64,000 bases of DNA from Exiguobacterium artemiae 255-15 (GTDB lineage: Bacteria > Bacillota > Bacilli > Exiguobacteriales > Exiguobacteriaceae), in the NCBI RefSeq assembly GCF_000019905.1, contig NC_010556.1, positions 1,638,001 to 1,702,000 on the forward strand, written 5' to 3'. Within the stretch, counting starts at the first letter, position 1, and every line of letters starts with the position of its first letter. The notes beneath the pieces are model-generated. The model saw nothing but the letters and a program-made list of their open reading frames with translations. It did no database searches and was not told the origin of the DNA. Shown here one piece after another: positions 62,386-64,000 of this stretch. The position numbers and the translations under genes are program-made.

Positions 62386-62455
62386 ATGACTCGTGTTTTA
62401 CTTAGAACGAGAAGGATCTGTTCTCTCTTTTGAGAAAGAACGGCCTTCAACGATT

Positions 62456-62497
62456 AAAAATCAGGGTGACGGACATGATGTCCGTCACCCTGATTTT
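62456..62497. terminator. Bidirectional terminator between pilZ and the GH13 gene
   Basis: AATCAGGGTGACGGAC and GTCCGTCACCCTGATT arms with a 5-nt loop and T5. Confidence 0.93.
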
Positions 62498-62516
62498 TAG
62501 TACTTGCATTTCATTT

Positions 62517-64000
62517 TTACCGCGTCGTCCGGTAGACGATTGCTTCATACGGTCGAAGAACCAATTCTTCTTTTGATCCTGCCGGTGATTCACTGTAATT
62601 TCCGATGACCGGATCAGAAGTATCGTGAGACAGCGGAACCGTTACTTCTTCCTGACTGAAGGAGCAGTAAATGTACCATGTTTCATTTTCATATGTTCTT
62701 GTGTACGCATAGATGTCCGTTTCCTCTTCTAAAATCAAGGCATATTCACCGTATACGATTACATCGTGCTGATGACGTAACGCAATCAGCTGTTTATAGT
62801 AATAGAAGATGGAATCCGGATCCTCCAAGGCCTGTTCGACATTGATGGTCGGATAGTTCGGATTAACTTTTAACCAGGGTGTACCCGTCGTAAATCCGGC
62901 ATGCTCCGTCGCATCCCATTGAATTGGTGTCCGGGCATTGTCCCGTCCCTTCACATGGACAGCACGCAATAACTCTGCCGGTGAAGCCCCTTGCTCGGTC
63001 CGTTCTTTCCACATATTACGGATTTCGATATCCTCATAGTCCTCAATCGATTCAAAGGCCACGTTCGTCATGCCGATTTCTTCCCCTTGATAAATGTAGG
63101 GAGTTCCTTTTAACAAGTGGAGCAGAGTCGCTAACATTTTAGCGGATTCGACGCGATACGTCGTATCATTTCCGAATCGGCTGACAACGCGTGGCTGGTC
63201 GTGATTATTCCAGTACAGCGAGTTCCACCCTTTTTCGTGTAAGGCGACTTGCCATTTCGTGAAGTTTTCTTTCAGTTTCTGAAGGTCAAATGGTTTTACA
63301 TCCCATTTCCCACCCGGACCGGAATCCAAGTCCATATGTTCGAACGTAAACACCATGTTGACTTCTTTGCGTTCTGGATCTGTATAAAGAATGGCGTCGT
63401 CAGTTGTCGCCCCCGGCATTTCACCAACCGTCAAGACATCATAATTACCAAAAGAAGCATCATTCATTTCTTTTAAAAACTCATGGATTCTTGGTCCGTT
63501 AATATAATGTTGTCCGCCGTCCCCGTATAGAGCACCGGGAGGAACCGTCGCATCCGGAAGACCGGGTGTCTTCGAGATTAAGTTGATGACGTCCATCCGG
63601 AAACCGTCAATCCCGCGATCCAACCAGCGCGTAATCATCTGATAGACTTCTTGACGCAGTTTTTCGTTTTCCCAGTTCAGATCAGGTTGCTTTTTAGAAA
63701 ACAGGTGCAAGTAATATTCGTTTGTCGCCTCATCCAGTTCCCAAGCCGGTCCGGAAAAAATCGAGCCCCAGTTGTTCGGGAGCGTCCCGTCTTCATTGGC
63801 GCTTCTCCAAATGTAATAGTCCCGGTATGGATTGTCCTTACTCTTTCGTGACTCTGCAAACCAGGCGTGCTCGTCCGACGAATGGTTGATGACCAAATCC
63901 ATTACGATTTTGATTCCCCGCTCATGCGCCTGATCGAGCAGACGATCAAAGTCCGCCATCGTTCCGAATTCGCTCATGATGGCTTCATAATCCCGAATAT
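62517..64000 (-). CDS. malL: GH13 oligo-1,6-glucosidase / alpha-glucosidase, partial at right edge
   Basis: The C-terminal 490 or so residues of a MalL-type enzyme that splits isomaltose-type and maltose-type oligosaccharides. LVINHSSDEHAWF is region I, the nucleophile is in GFRMDVINLISK, the acid/base in TVGEMPG, and the third Asp in NNHDQPRVVSRFG. The frame is open to the edge (YRDYEAIMSEFGTM), so the N-terminus with the first strands lies outside. Trehalose-6-phosphate hydrolase is a related alternative, but the MDVINLISK region fits MalL. Confidence 0.88.
   Translation of the reverse strand, partial: IRDYEAIMSEFGTMADFDRLLDQAHERGIKIVMDLVINHSSDEHAWFAESRKSKDNPYRDYYIWRSANEDGTLPNNWGSIFSGPAWELDEATNEYYLHLFSKKQPDLNWENEKLRQEVYQMITRWLDRGIDGFRMDVINLISKTPGLPDATVPPGALYGDGGQHYINGPRIHEFLKEMNDASFGNYDVLTVGEMPGATTDDAILYTDPERKEVNMVFTFEHMDLDSGPGGKWDVKPFDLQKLKENFTKWQVALHEKGWNSLYWNNHDQPRVVSRFGNDTTYRVESAKMLATLLHLLKGTPYIYQGEEIGMTNVAFESIEDYEDIEIRNMWKERTEQGASPAELLRAVHVKGRDNARTPIQWDATEHAGFTTGTPWLKVNPNYPTINVEQALEDPDSIFYYYKQLIALRHQHDVIVYGEYALILEEETDIYAYTRTYENETWYIYCSFSQEEVTVPLSHDTSDPVIGNYSESPAGSKEELVLRPYEAIVYRTTR

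Overview
The window looks like a chromosomal segment of Exiguobacterium or a very close relative (Bacillota, Bacillales). Supports for this are the Bacillus-type gene set (guaC, odhAB, gltBD, a seven-gene Mrp antiporter, DUF779 beside an aldehyde dehydrogenase, a YeeI-type PmpR), GGAGG ribosome sites, CcpA cre boxes, a PurR operator, and a tandem cold-shock gene cluster as expected in a cold-adapted member. The genus is an inference from gene content; no rRNA gene is present.

Layout, left to right. 1-1436: right part of an IS3-family insertion sequence with a programmed -1 frameshift. 1481-5631 (minus): egtB-egtD for ergothioneine, guaC with a PurR-type operator, and a GNAT acetyltransferase. 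5789-8388: a stand-alone sigma region-2 protein, then four almost identical cold-shock cassettes in ABAB order, the first gap split by a 176-bp IS200/IS605-type remnant. 8583-12020: serC-serA-DUF1015. 12087-13871: a GH13 cyclomaltodextrinase. 14075-15729: YeeI and two unknown small genes. 16080-21872: mrpABCDEFG. 21923-23449: nsrR and glpQ. 23627-27769: odhAB under a cre site. 28146-30316: a glutamine-type ABC transporter. 30509-35412: tRNA-Leu, a hydrolase, an S66 peptidase, a thioredoxin-like protein and DUF779 plus aldehyde dehydrogenase under a perfect cre. 35623-37027: a DksA-like protein and an unknown. 37270-42808: a mannitol PTS locus in which both mtlA and mtlR carry apparent single-base frameshifts. 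42980-48924: gltBD. 49209-51216: an amino-acid ABC binding protein and permease without ATPase, then a second, 410-bp IS200/IS605-type element whose end supplies the stop codon of a GGDEF/EAL protein. 53201-57438: an azoreductase, two tandem HTH-TPR regulators, tRNA-Thr, a Cse60-like small protein and a PatB/MalY lyase. 57777-64000: putP, an RsmJ-like methyltransferase, a coiled-coil protein, a GNAT, a queuosine-precursor transporter, a PilZ protein whose ribosome site can pair with an upstream anti-SD, and a GH13 oligo-1,6-glucosidase cut by the right edge.

Themes: carbon-catabolite control (cre sites at odhA, the aldehyde dehydrogenase, mtlA and near gltB) ties the TCA cycle, aldehyde oxidation, mannitol uptake and glutamate synthesis together. 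Stress functions (csp, Mrp, ergothioneine, azoreductase, PutP) are prominent. The most unusual items are the csp array with its cleanly datable IS605-type insertion, the TnpB-less IS605-type element with a structured interior, the pilZ leader, the double mtl frameshift and the sigma-2-only protein.
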